Positions 7,725 to 15,427 of a stretch of DNA of 26,174 nt are shown piece after piece. The notes beneath the pieces were generated by a model. The model searched no databases. It was not told where the DNA came from and was given only the letters and a program-made list of their open reading frames with translations. A program made the translations under genes and the position numbers. Every line of letters begins with the position of its first letter. Position 1 is the first letter of the stretch. Origin of the DNA: JBFGCA01 sp041567315 (lineage in GTDB: Bacteria > Acidobacteriota > Thermoanaerobaculia > Multivoradales > JAHEKO01). The stretch covers positions 1-26,174 of the forward strand of contig JBFGCA010000067.1 in the NCBI GenBank assembly GCA_041567315.1, given 5' to 3'.

Positions 7725-9683
7725 TCAGGACTCACGCGGCACGAAGAAGAACTGCCCGCCCTCGTCCCCGGCCTGCGGGATGGGGGCGAGCTGGGGATCC
7801 TGTTCGGCGCCGTAGCGCGCCGCCACCTGCGACACCCGGGTCCTGATCTCGGCGAAGATCTGCGCGGTCTCGACGATCTGCGAGTTGGCGGCGAGAACCT
7901 CCAGCAGCACCTTGGAGAACACCGAATGCTGTCCGTCTCCCTGGTCCAGCACCGGGCTGAGCCCGCCCGAGGTCAACGCCAGCCGCGACCGCCGGCCGAG
8001 GATCTCCCGCACCCTCTCGAAGTGCTCTCTGCCCGGCGGCAGCCGGCTGGGCAAGGGCTCGACCAGCTCGGCCAGCGCCCCCGAGTAGCAGGAGTCGGCG
8101 ATCACCAGCACGTGCCGCGCCGGTAGCCGGCCCAGCACCGCCGAGATCTCGTACTTCGTCGAGATCCAGTTGGCGGTGCTGAACGGCTCGGCGTCGACCG
8201 GCTGCCAGTAGCCGCTCTGGTTCTGCGGATCGAGCCAGCCGTGGCCGGCGTAGTAGAGCAACAGGTTGTCGCGGGCGGTCAGCGACTCGGTGACCTCGGA
8301 CAGGGCGCTGATCATCTCGTAGCGGGTGGCGTCGGTCAGCAGCCTCACCCGGAAACCGTACTTGCGCTCGAGCAGCGAGGAGATCTCGCGGGCGTCCCGC
8401 GAGGCGGTCTCCAGCCGCGGGAGCTGCCGGTAGCTGTCGTTGCCGATGACGAGCCCGTGGTAGGAGCCGAAATCGAGCTCCGCCAGGGCGCCGGGCGGCG
8501 GCCGCTGCCCCGGACGTGATGGAGCACGCTCCGGACCGCCCGGGGGCGGGGGTCCGCGCCGCGCGGCCAGCGAGCCGCGGTCCACGCCGAAGCCGATCCG
8601 CTCGGCGACGCCCGACCACCACAGGAGGCCGCTCAGCCCGACGCCGGCGGCGAGCAGGGCCGCGACCAGCCACCACCTCCGGACCCGCGGCAGAGGCTCC
8701 ACGGCGACCGTTCCGGACCGCACCGCCGCCGGCCGGGCGCTGCCCGTGGGTGCCGCTGGCGAGGGCAGCTCGATCAGGACGGTGCGGTCGAGGTCCTGCT
8801 CGTCGTCGAGCCCGGACGTCTCCTCCGGCATCGCGGCGGCCAGGGCCTGCCAGAACTCCCCCGCGTCCGGGAAGCGCGCCGACGGCGACTTCTCCAGCGC
8901 CCGCAGCAGGACCGCCCTCAGCTCGGGGGACAGCTTGCGCTCGGGGTCGGTCTCCTCGAAGCTCCGCGGAGGGTTCAGCAGGTGGCCGGCGATGAGCGAG
9001 GCCTCGGTGTCGCCGGTGATCGGAAACTCGCCCGTCAACAGCTCGTAGAGCACCAGGCCGAAGGAGTAGAGGTCGCTGGTGCCGCCCTCCCCGCGCTCGG
9101 TCCCCCCGAGCTGCTCCGGCGAGGAGTACTTGAGCTTGCCGACGAACAGCCCGGCCTGGGTCTGGGCCGAGGTCTCCTGCAGGGGCTTGGCGATCCCCAG
9201 GTCGATGAGCTTGACCAGCAGCGCCCCGTCCGGGTCCTGGGTGAGCATGATGTTGTCGGGTGACACGTCACGGTGCAGAAACTGCTCGCCGTGCAGGAAG
9301 GCGAGGACCGCCAGGGTCTGCCGCGACACCTCGAGGACCTGCTCCCGCGACAACCGCCGGCCCGACTTGAGGAACTCTCCGAGGTCCACGCCCTCGATGA
9401 ACTCCATGACGATGTAGGCCGAGCCGTCCTCGGCGATTCCGAAGTCGTAGGTCTGCGCGATCCCCGGGTGCCGCAGCCTGGTCGCGACCTTGGCCTCGCG
9501 GAGGAATCTGGCCTCCGGGTCGGCCCGCCCGCGGAGCTGCGAGCGGATCATCTTGATGACCCGGATCTCTTCCAGATAGCGATGCCGCGCCTTGTAGACC
9601 GACCCCATCCCGCCCTCCCCCATCTTCTGGAGGACCTCGTACTTGCGGTCGATCTCCTCGATGCCGAGCGGCTGGCCGCTCAT
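7725..9683 (-). CDS. Membrane Ser/Thr protein kinase fused to a C-terminal caspase domain
   Basis: 652-aa fusion. An N-terminal PknB-type kinase (about 15-285) has glycine loop GEGGMG (22-27), Lys44, the catalytic loop HRDVSPDN (D139, N144), DLG 161-163 in place of DFG, and SPE (188-190) in place of APE. A low-complexity linker leads to one transmembrane helix (about 337-356), a Pro/Arg-rich spacer and a C14 caspase/metacaspase-like domain (about 404-652) with His481 (YYAGHG) and Cys532 (ADSCYSG). Both caspase catalytic residues are intact. If the kinase is cytoplasmic, the caspase domain lies outside the inner membrane. The caspase part is clearly paralogous to the Cys-less domain encoded at 2503-4185, and both proteins end in FFFVP. 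ATG 9683 is chosen because it starts just before the kinase fold; the upstream open frame is low-complexity. Substrates are unknown. Confidence 0.9.
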   Translation of the reverse strand: MSGQPLGIEEIDRKYEVLQKMGEGGMGSVYKARHRYLEEIRVIKMIRSQLRGRADPEARFLREAKVATRLRHPGIAQTYDFGIAEDGSAYIVMEFIEGVDLGEFLKSGRRLSREQVLEVSRQTLAVLAFLHGEQFLHRDVSPDNIMLTQDPDGALLVKLIDLGIAKPLQETSAQTQAGLFVGKLKYSSPEQLGGTERGEGGTSDLYSFGLVLYELLTGEFPITGDTEASLIAGHLLNPPRSFEETDPERKLSPELRAVLLRALEKSPSARFPDAGEFWQALAAAMPEETSGLDDEQDLDRTVLIELPSPAAPTGSARPAAVRSGTVAVEPLPRVRRWWLVAALLAAGVGLSGLLWWSGVAERIGFGVDRGSLAARRGPPPPGGPERAPSRPGQRPPPGALAELDFGSYHGLVIGNDSYRQLPRLETASRDAREISSLLERKYGFRVRLLTDATRYEMISALSEVTESLTARDNLLLYYAGHGWLDPQNQSGYWQPVDAEPFSTANWISTKYEISAVLGRLPARHVLVIADSCYSGALAELVEPLPSRLPPGREHFERVREILGRRSRLALTSGGLSPVLDQGDGQHSVFSKVLLEVLAANSQIVETAQIFAEIRTRVSQVAARYGAEQDPQLAPIPQAGDEGGQFFFVPRES

Positions 9684-9948
9684 CGGCGCGGCTCTACCTT
9701 CGGCGGCGGCAAGCGGACTTCCATCTCGCGGTGCCACGGCTCGGTCATCGTCGTCACTATAGTCCAACGCCGGCCCGGCCTCCGGCGCGGTGCCGGACCG
9801 GAGCCGGACGAGGCCGAGCGCTCGCCGCCCGGTCCGCTGCCGCCCCCCCGGGCCGTGCCGGCGCTGACGGCGGTCCTCGAAAAGAGCCGGCCCGAGGCCT
9901 AGCCGCGCTTCCGGGCGTTGCTCGAACGCGCGGCCGGCGGGCGCGGCC

Positions 9949-9982
9949 CGAGCCGCTCCGCGATCAGTTGCGGAGCGGCTTG
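9949..9982 (-). terminator. Hairpin around the fadN stop codon, candidate terminator
   Basis: Perfect 10-bp GC-rich arms at 9952-9961 and 9970-9979, extended by a further A-T, wobble and C-G pair, enclose an 8-nt loop. The loop contains the fadN stop codon (minus-strand TGA, 9966-9964). No T tract follows on the minus strand, so it would be a non-canonical terminator or an mRNA 3'-end protecting structure for the fad transcript. Confidence 0.5.
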
Positions 9983-12303
9983 CCGGTCTTGAGCATGTGG
10001 GCCATCCGCTCCTGCGAGCGGGGCTCGCCGGCGAGCGACACGAACACCTCACGCTCCAGGTCGAGCTGATGCTGCTCGTCGACCGGGTGGATGCCGTTGG
10101 CGCGCTCGCCGCCGGTGACGACGCCGGCCAGCCGGCGGCCGATCAGCGCGTCGTGCTCGGAGATCTTGCCCGCCTTGCGGTAGCCGTCGATCACCGACTC
10201 GATGGCCAGCCGGCCGCCGACCCCGGGCGGCACCAGCTCGGGCGGCTCGGGCGGCTGGTAGCCCTCGGCCAGGGCGAGCACGACCTCGCGAGCCACCGCG
10301 ATCTGCTGCTCGCGCGACAGCACGATCTGGCTGTCGGGGCGCAGGTAGCCCAGCTCCCGGGCCTCGTGCGCCGAGCCCGAGACCTTGGCGAAGCCGATGA
10401 CCTCGAAGGCCTGCTGCGAGGCCATCATCGGCCCGAAGCGCCGCGGCGGGAAGCGCTCGCTGAGATGGGTCAGCAGCCGCAGGGTGCCGCCGGCGCCGGG
10501 GATGAGCCCGACGCCGACCTCGACCGCGCCGCAGTAGAGCTCGGCCAGGGCGACGATCTGCCGGCACGGCGCGACCACCTCGAAGCCGCCGCCCAGGCAG
10601 AGGCTGAACGGCGCCGCCACCACGGGATAGGGGGCGTACTTGATGAGCTGGCCGAGGTCCTGGAAGCTCTTCGCGACCTGCTCGAGCAGCTCGAACCGTC
10701 CGGCCTGGGCCAGACCGAGGATCATCGCCAGGTTGGCGCCGGCGCAGAAGTGGGTGCCCTGGTGCGAGATCACCAGCCCCTTCATCCCGCGCCGTTCGAC
10801 CAGCTCGAGCGTCTCGCGGGCCAGATCCATGATGGCGCCGTCGATCGGGTTGAGCTCGGGCTGGAGGGCGGAGTGGAACTCGAGGCAGCCGACCCCCTGG
10901 CCGAGGTCGACCAGCGAGGCGCTCCAGTTGCGCAGCAGCTCGCCGCCGCGCGCCTTGAGGTCGGCCAGCACTACCGCGCCGTTGGTGGGCAGCGGCGCCG
11001 GGGCGCCGGCGGCGAGGTCGAACACCCGCCGCTCGCCGTCGCCGCCATGGCCGTAGAACGAGCCGTGGCCGGCGTCGAGGAGCCGGCGCACCGGCTCGGG
11101 CACCGGTTTGCCCTCGCTCTCCATCCGCCGCACGGATTTCTCGACCCCGATCGCGTCCCAGGTCTCGAACGGGCCCAGCTGCCAGCCGAAGCCCCAGCGC
11201 ATGGCGCGGTCGATCGAGGGCACGTCGTCGGCGATCTCGCCGAGCCGGCGCGCCGCGTAGGCCAGGGTGCCGATGGCGAGCTCCCAGGCGAAGCGGCCGG
11301 CGCGGTCTGGGTTGTAGACCAGGGCGGCGAGCTTGCGGTCCAGCCCGGTGTAGCGCCGGGCGACGCCGATACCGTCCATCCGCGGCTTGCGGAGCGGCAG
11401 GTAGTCGAGGCTGTCGAGGTCGAGGTACTGGATCTCCTTGTCCACCTTGCGGTAGAAGCCCTGGCCGCTCTTGCGCCCCAGCCAGCCGCGCTCGAGCAGG
11501 GTGTCGAGCAGCTCCGGCGCCTCGAACATGTCGCGCGACTCGTCGCCGGGACACCCCTCCCAGGCGGTCCGCGCCACAAAGGCCAGAGTGTCGAGCCCGA
11601 CCAGGTCGGCGGTGCGGTAGGTGGCCGACTTGGGGCGCCCCATCACCGGTCCGGTGATGGCGTCCACCTGCTCGACGGTGAGACGCATCTCGCGGGTCAG
11701 CTTGAGCGCCAGCATCATCCCGAAGATGCCGATCCGGTTGGCGATGAAGTTGGGGGTGTCCTTGGCCGGCACCACCCCCTTGCCGAGGACGCCGGCCACG
11801 AAGGTGCTCAGCTCGGCCGCCACCGCCGGGTCGGTGGCCTCGCCGGCCACCGTCTCGACCAGCGGCATGTAACGCGGCGGGTTGAAGAAGTGGGTGACCA
11901 GGAAGCGGCGGCGGAGGTCCTTCTCCATCTCGGCGCCGAGCTCGGCCAGCGGCAGCCCCGAGGTGTTGGTGGAGAGGATGGCCTCGGGCTTGAGCACGGT
12001 GGCCAGCCGGGCGTAGAGCTGCCGCTTCCAATCGAGCTTCTCGGCGATCGCCTCGATCACCCAGTCGCACTCGGCGAAGCGGTCGAGGTGGTCGTCGTAG
12101 CAGCCGGGGGTCACCCGCTCGGCGAACCGCGGCAGGTAGAAGGCCGGCGGCTTGGCGGACTGGGCGCCGGCCAGCCCCTTCTCGGCCAGCTCGAGGCTGA
12201 GATCGAACAGATGCACCTTGAAGCCGGCGCTGGCGAACAGGGCGGCGAGCTGGCTGCCCATGACGCCGGCGCCGCAGACGCCGATGGTCTCGATCCTGGA
12301 CAT
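9964..12303 (-). CDS. fadN: Bifunctional 3-hydroxyacyl-CoA dehydrogenase / enoyl-CoA hydratase (FadN type)
   Basis: 779 aa. It carries out hydration of enoyl-CoA and NAD+-dependent oxidation of 3-hydroxyacyl-CoA in fatty-acid beta-oxidation. The dehydrogenase is N-terminal: NAD-binding GAGVMG at 11-16, the catalytic His138 in THFFNPP, then the C-terminal dehydrogenase domain with GRKSGQGFY. The crotonase-fold hydratase follows (about 470-700) with oxyanion motif HFCAGAN and both catalytic glutamates, E575 (GGGFE) and E595 (VEVGVGLIPGAGG), spaced 20 residues apart as in classical hydratases. The domain order and length match Bacillus FadN (YusL) and are the reverse of E. coli FadB. The C-terminus ends in TGKPLRN. 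ATG 12303 lies 2 bp after the fadA stop and has a purine-rich ribosome-binding site within the fadA end. It is the last gene of the fad operon. Confidence 0.93.
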   Translation of the reverse strand: MSRIETIGVCGAGVMGSQLAALFASAGFKVHLFDLSLELAEKGLAGAQSAKPPAFYLPRFAERVTPGCYDDHLDRFAECDWVIEAIAEKLDWKRQLYARLATVLKPEAILSTNTSGLPLAELGAEMEKDLRRRFLVTHFFNPPRYMPLVETVAGEATDPAVAAELSTFVAGVLGKGVVPAKDTPNFIANRIGIFGMMLALKLTREMRLTVEQVDAITGPVMGRPKSATYRTADLVGLDTLAFVARTAWEGCPGDESRDMFEAPELLDTLLERGWLGRKSGQGFYRKVDKEIQYLDLDSLDYLPLRKPRMDGIGVARRYTGLDRKLAALVYNPDRAGRFAWELAIGTLAYAARRLGEIADDVPSIDRAMRWGFGWQLGPFETWDAIGVEKSVRRMESEGKPVPEPVRRLLDAGHGSFYGHGGDGERRVFDLAAGAPAPLPTNGAVVLADLKARGGELLRNWSASLVDLGQGVGCLEFHSALQPELNPIDGAIMDLARETLELVERRGMKGLVISHQGTHFCAGANLAMILGLAQAGRFELLEQVAKSFQDLGQLIKYAPYPVVAAPFSLCLGGGFEVVAPCRQIVALAELYCGAVEVGVGLIPGAGGTLRLLTHLSERFPPRRFGPMMASQQAFEVIGFAKVSGSAHEARELGYLRPDSQIVLSREQQIAVAREVVLALAEGYQPPEPPELVPPGVGGRLAIESVIDGYRKAGKISEHDALIGRRLAGVVTGGERANGIHPVDEQHQLDLEREVFVSLAGEPRSQERMAHMLKTGKPLRN

Positions 12304-12305
12304 CT

Positions 12306-13436
12306 CTACCCCCTCTCGATGACCGTGGCGATTCCCTGGCCGCTGCCGATGCACATGGTGGCCAGACCGCGGCGCCCGTCGTGCTGCTCGAGCACGTTGA
12401 TCAGCGTGGTGAGGATGCGCGCCCCCGAGGCCCCCAGCGGGTGGCCGAGGGCGATGGCGCCGCCGTGGACGTTGACCTTGTCCAGCGGCCAGCCGGTCTT
12501 CTCGAGCACGTAGAGCGCCTGGGCGGCGAAGGCCTCGTTGAGCTCGATGTAGTCGACGTCCTCGACCTTCAGGCCGGCGCGCTCGAGCGCCTTCTCACTG
12601 GCCGGGATCGGACCCATACCCATCCGCGTCCAGTCGACCCCGGCCACCGCCCGCGACAGGATGCGGGCGCGGACGGCGAGCCCGTGGCGGGCGGCGAACT
12701 CGTCGCTGGTCACCAGCAGCGCCGCGGCGCCGATCGAGATCGGGCTCGAGGTAGCGGCGGTGACCGAGCCCTCGGCCAGGAACGCGGGGGCCAGCGAGCG
12801 GATCTTCTCGAGATCGGGCTGCCGCGGTCCCTCGTCGCGCTCCACCGGCCCGGCCCCGTTCTGGACCGCCACCACCTCCTTGGCGAACCGGCGGTCCTCC
12901 CAGGCGGCCAGCGCCAGCGAGTGCGACCGCACCGCGAACTCCTCCTGCTTCTGGCGGCCGATGCCCAGCTCGTCGGCCAGCTTCTCGGCCGTCTCCCCCA
13001 TCCCGATGTAGTACTCGAGCTCGGTCAAGCGCGGATGGAACGACGGGTTGAAGCCGCCCATCGGGATGGCGAACATATCCTCGACGCCGACCGCCACGCC
13101 GCAGTCGAGGTCGCCGGCGGCGACCGCCTGCGCGAGCTGGTGGACGGCGTCCATCGACGAGCCGCAGAAGCGGTTGACCACCTTGCCCCCGGCCTCCTTG
13201 GGGATGCCGGCGAGCAGCGCCACGCCGCGCGCCATCAGCATCCCCTGGGTGTGCTCGGGGAAGGCGCAGCCGAGGACCACGTCCTCGATCGCCGCCGGCT
13301 CGAGGTCGGGCTGGCGGGCGAGCAGCGCCCGCACCACCTGCGCCGCCAGATCGTCGGCGCGGAGGCCGACCATGCGCCCCTTCTTGACTCCCATCGGACT
13401 GCGAACGGCATCGACGATGACCGCTTGACGACTCAT
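12306..13436 (-). CDS. fadA: Acetyl-CoA acyltransferase (3-ketoacyl-CoA thiolase)
   Basis: 376-aa thiolase performing the last, CoA-dependent cleavage of beta-oxidation. Catalytic residues are visible: nucleophile Cys91 in NRFCGSSMDA, His332 in ALGHPLGASG and Cys362 in CIGSGQG. The length is slightly below the usual about 390. One oddity is that the segment commonly reading SSxxSDGAA reads SSPISIGAA, with Ile at the usual Asp. It sits 30 bp downstream of fadE with a good AAGGAG ribosome-binding site and 2 bp upstream of fadN, so the three genes form one transcript. Substrate chain length cannot be read from the sequence. Confidence 0.93.
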   Translation of the reverse strand: MSRQAVIVDAVRSPMGVKKGRMVGLRADDLAAQVVRALLARQPDLEPAAIEDVVLGCAFPEHTQGMLMARGVALLAGIPKEAGGKVVNRFCGSSMDAVHQLAQAVAAGDLDCGVAVGVEDMFAIPMGGFNPSFHPRLTELEYYIGMGETAEKLADELGIGRQKQEEFAVRSHSLALAAWEDRRFAKEVVAVQNGAGPVERDEGPRQPDLEKIRSLAPAFLAEGSVTAATSSPISIGAAALLVTSDEFAARHGLAVRARILSRAVAGVDWTRMGMGPIPASEKALERAGLKVEDVDYIELNEAFAAQALYVLEKTGWPLDKVNVHGGAIALGHPLGASGARILTTLINVLEQHDGRRGLATMCIGSGQGIATVIERG

Positions 13437-13466
13437 GATCTCTCCTTTTGCCTGACTCGAATTCGT

Positions 13467-15287
13467 CTACTCGAAGGGGTAGGCGCCGCGCTCGTAGAGC
13501 TCGTCGGTGAGGACTTCGACCTCCTCCACCGGATCGAAGCCGAGGTTCATCTCGGCCAGCACCCGGTCGAGGTCGGCCCGGGCACGGCGGCCGTAGGCGT
13601 CGGCGAACAGGACCGGCCGCAGCCGGAAGGCGATCCGGGTGGCGTCCTCGAGGAAGGTGGCGACCGCCAGCCGGGCGACGGCGCGGACGGCGGGCCGGCG
13701 GCGGGCCGGCTCGTCGAGCTGCAGCACCCGGTTGAGCGCCGACGAGGCGGCGAAGTAGCCGATCGCCAGGTCGGCCAGGTCCTCGCCGACGATCTGCGCG
13801 TTGCGCAGGTCCTGCCCGTAGAGCGACACCGCCTCGAACAGACACTTGACCGTCAGCCGGCGGCCGGCGTCGAGGGCGCCTGCCTCCGCCGCCAGGTCGC
13901 CGTCGGCTGCCTCGCCGGGCTCGAGCCAGCTCGCCGCCGCCTGGCGCAGCGGCATCTCCTCCATCAGTGCCTTCTTGAGGAAGTAGCCGTAGATCACCAT
14001 GCGGTTGATCTCGTTGGTGCCCTCGAAGATGCGGTCGATGCGGCAGTCGCGGTAGATCGGGGCCATCGGGTACTCCTCGGAGAACCCGTGACCGCCGTAG
14101 ATCTGGACCCCGTGGTCGACTACCCGCCCCAGGGTCTCCGACCCCAGCACCTTGCCGATCGAGGCCTCGATGGCGTACTCCTCGAGCGCCTCGGTGACCT
14201 GGCGCGGGGTGGCGGTGCCCGACTCGAGGGCGGCGATCCGCGCGTCCATCAGCCCCACCGTGCGGTAGATGGCGCCGTCCAGCATGTAGGTGCGGACCAC
14301 CATGTCGGCGAGCTTCTTGCGCACCGCCTCGAAGTAGGCCACCGGCTGGCCGAACTGCTGGCGCTCGAGGGCCTGCTGGACGGCCAGACCGATGACGTTC
14401 TTGCAGCCGCCGAGGTCGGCCGCCCCCAGCTTGAAGCGGCCGATGTTGAGGATGTTGAGGGCGATCGCCAGTCCGCCGCCGGGCTCGCCCAGCAGGTTCT
14501 CCTTGGGCACCCGCACGTTCTCGAGGAATACGCTCACCGTCGAGGAGCCCTTGATCCCCATCTTGTGCTCCTCGGCACCGGTGGAGAGGCCCTCGCTGCC
14601 GCCCTCGACGATGAAGGCGGTGACCCCGGCGCCCTCGAGATCGGCGAACACGATGAACAGGTGGGCCCAGCCGCCGTTGGTGATGTACTGCTTCTCGCCG
14701 TTGAGCACGAAGGCCTCGCCGTCGTCGGCCAGCCGCGCCTTGGTGGCCAGCTTGTTGACGTCCGAGCCCGCTCCCGGCTCGGACAGCGCGTAGGAGGCCA
14801 GGTACTCGACCGACCCCAGCTTGGGCAGATAGGTCCGCTTCTGGCGCTCGTCGCCGTAGAAGACGATCGGCAGGGTGCCGATCCCGACGTGGCCCGAGAA
14901 GGTGACCACCCAGGAGGCCGAGCCCCCCAGGGTGAGCGCCTCGACCACCAGCGCCGAGGTCGTCTTGTCGAGCTCCATGCCGCCGTAGGCCTCGGGGATG
15001 TCGATGGCGGTCAAGCCCAGCTCGCCGACCTCGCGCATCAGCTCGAGCGTCAGCTCGCGGTTGTGGGTCGCCAGCTCGGCGGTGCGGGGCGCGATGCGGT
15101 CGCGGGCGAAGGCCTGCACCATCTGCTGGATCTCGCGCTGCTCGTCCGAGAAGCGCTCGCGGGTGAACACCGGGCCGACCACCGGCGCCACGAGGAAGGA
15201 CCCCCCCGGCGGCGGCGGCGCCACGTGGCGGGGCTCCGGGGCGGTTTCTTCAAGCGGCTGCGCCGCCACCCTTACGGACTCAGTCAT
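13467..15287 (-). CDS. fadE: Acyl-CoA dehydrogenase (FadE, YusJ-like)
   Basis: 606-aa FAD enzyme catalysing the first step of beta-oxidation, acyl-CoA to trans-2-enoyl-CoA. It has the N-terminal helical domain (from about residue 45, after a Pro/Ala-rich leader), the signature YALSEPGAGSD, and the C-terminal domain with IYGGHGF and the catalytic base Glu422 in IFEGTNEINRM. An extra about 150-residue tail follows, as in the about 590-aa Bacillus FadE (YusJ) class rather than the about 380-aa short type. ATG 15287 is preceded by a strong AGAGGAGG site. It is first in the fadE-fadA-fadN operon and would pass electrons to an ETF not encoded here. An extended -10 promoter lies about 100 bp upstream. 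Confidence 0.94.
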   Translation of the reverse strand: MTESVRVAAQPLEETAPEPRHVAPPPPGGSFLVAPVVGPVFTRERFSDEQREIQQMVQAFARDRIAPRTAELATHNRELTLELMREVGELGLTAIDIPEAYGGMELDKTTSALVVEALTLGGSASWVVTFSGHVGIGTLPIVFYGDERQKRTYLPKLGSVEYLASYALSEPGAGSDVNKLATKARLADDGEAFVLNGEKQYITNGGWAHLFIVFADLEGAGVTAFIVEGGSEGLSTGAEEHKMGIKGSSTVSVFLENVRVPKENLLGEPGGGLAIALNILNIGRFKLGAADLGGCKNVIGLAVQQALERQQFGQPVAYFEAVRKKLADMVVRTYMLDGAIYRTVGLMDARIAALESGTATPRQVTEALEEYAIEASIGKVLGSETLGRVVDHGVQIYGGHGFSEEYPMAPIYRDCRIDRIFEGTNEINRMVIYGYFLKKALMEEMPLRQAAASWLEPGEAADGDLAAEAGALDAGRRLTVKCLFEAVSLYGQDLRNAQIVGEDLADLAIGYFAASSALNRVLQLDEPARRRPAVRAVARLAVATFLEDATRIAFRLRPVLFADAYGRRARADLDRVLAEMNLGFDPVEEVEVLTDELYERGAYPFE

Positions 15288-15387
15288 GGCACCTCCTCTG
15301 GCCTTCCGGTCCTGGTGGCCACCCGGTCTGGTGGCCCTGGCGCGGCCCGGCGGGACGCTCCGCCGCCGCTAGCCGCGGTGCGTCAAA

Positions 15388-15418
15388 ATCATAGCACAAA
15401 ATCGCCGCGCTGCGGCAA
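15388..15418 (-). promoter_or_regulatory. fadE: Extended -10 promoter for the fad operon
   Basis: On the minus strand, TATGAT (15393-15388) is preceded by TGC (15396-15394), giving an extended -10 element. A partial -35, TTGCCG (15418-15413), lies at a 19-bp spacing. This is the only AT-rich patch in the 140-bp gap. The predicted leader of about 95 nt holds a perfect 10-bp palindrome GGTGGCCACC at 15314-15323, a possible but untested regulator site. Confidence 0.55.
15398..15417 (-). terminator. Short intrinsic terminator after the protease gene
   Basis: Reading on the minus strand, a 5-bp perfect stem GCCGC/GCGGC (15416-15412 with 15408-15404) and a 3-nt loop are followed by GA and four Ts. 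The T run is also part of the spacer of the fad promoter, so terminator and promoter overlap. The stem is short, so this is a weak call. Confidence 0.4.
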
Positions 15419-15427
15419 AGAGCTTCT

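Noticed and set aside
7581..8126. + strand open frame running from the palindromic element into the caspase domain
   Set aside because: Antisense to the kinase-caspase gene; no independent support.
9684..9963. 280-bp gap upstream of the kinase-caspase gene with an ACTATAGT patch at 9756-9763
   Set aside because: The patch gives a -10-like TATAGT on both strands, but no -35 is found at a proper distance. The open frames here are low-complexity extensions. No gene is supported.
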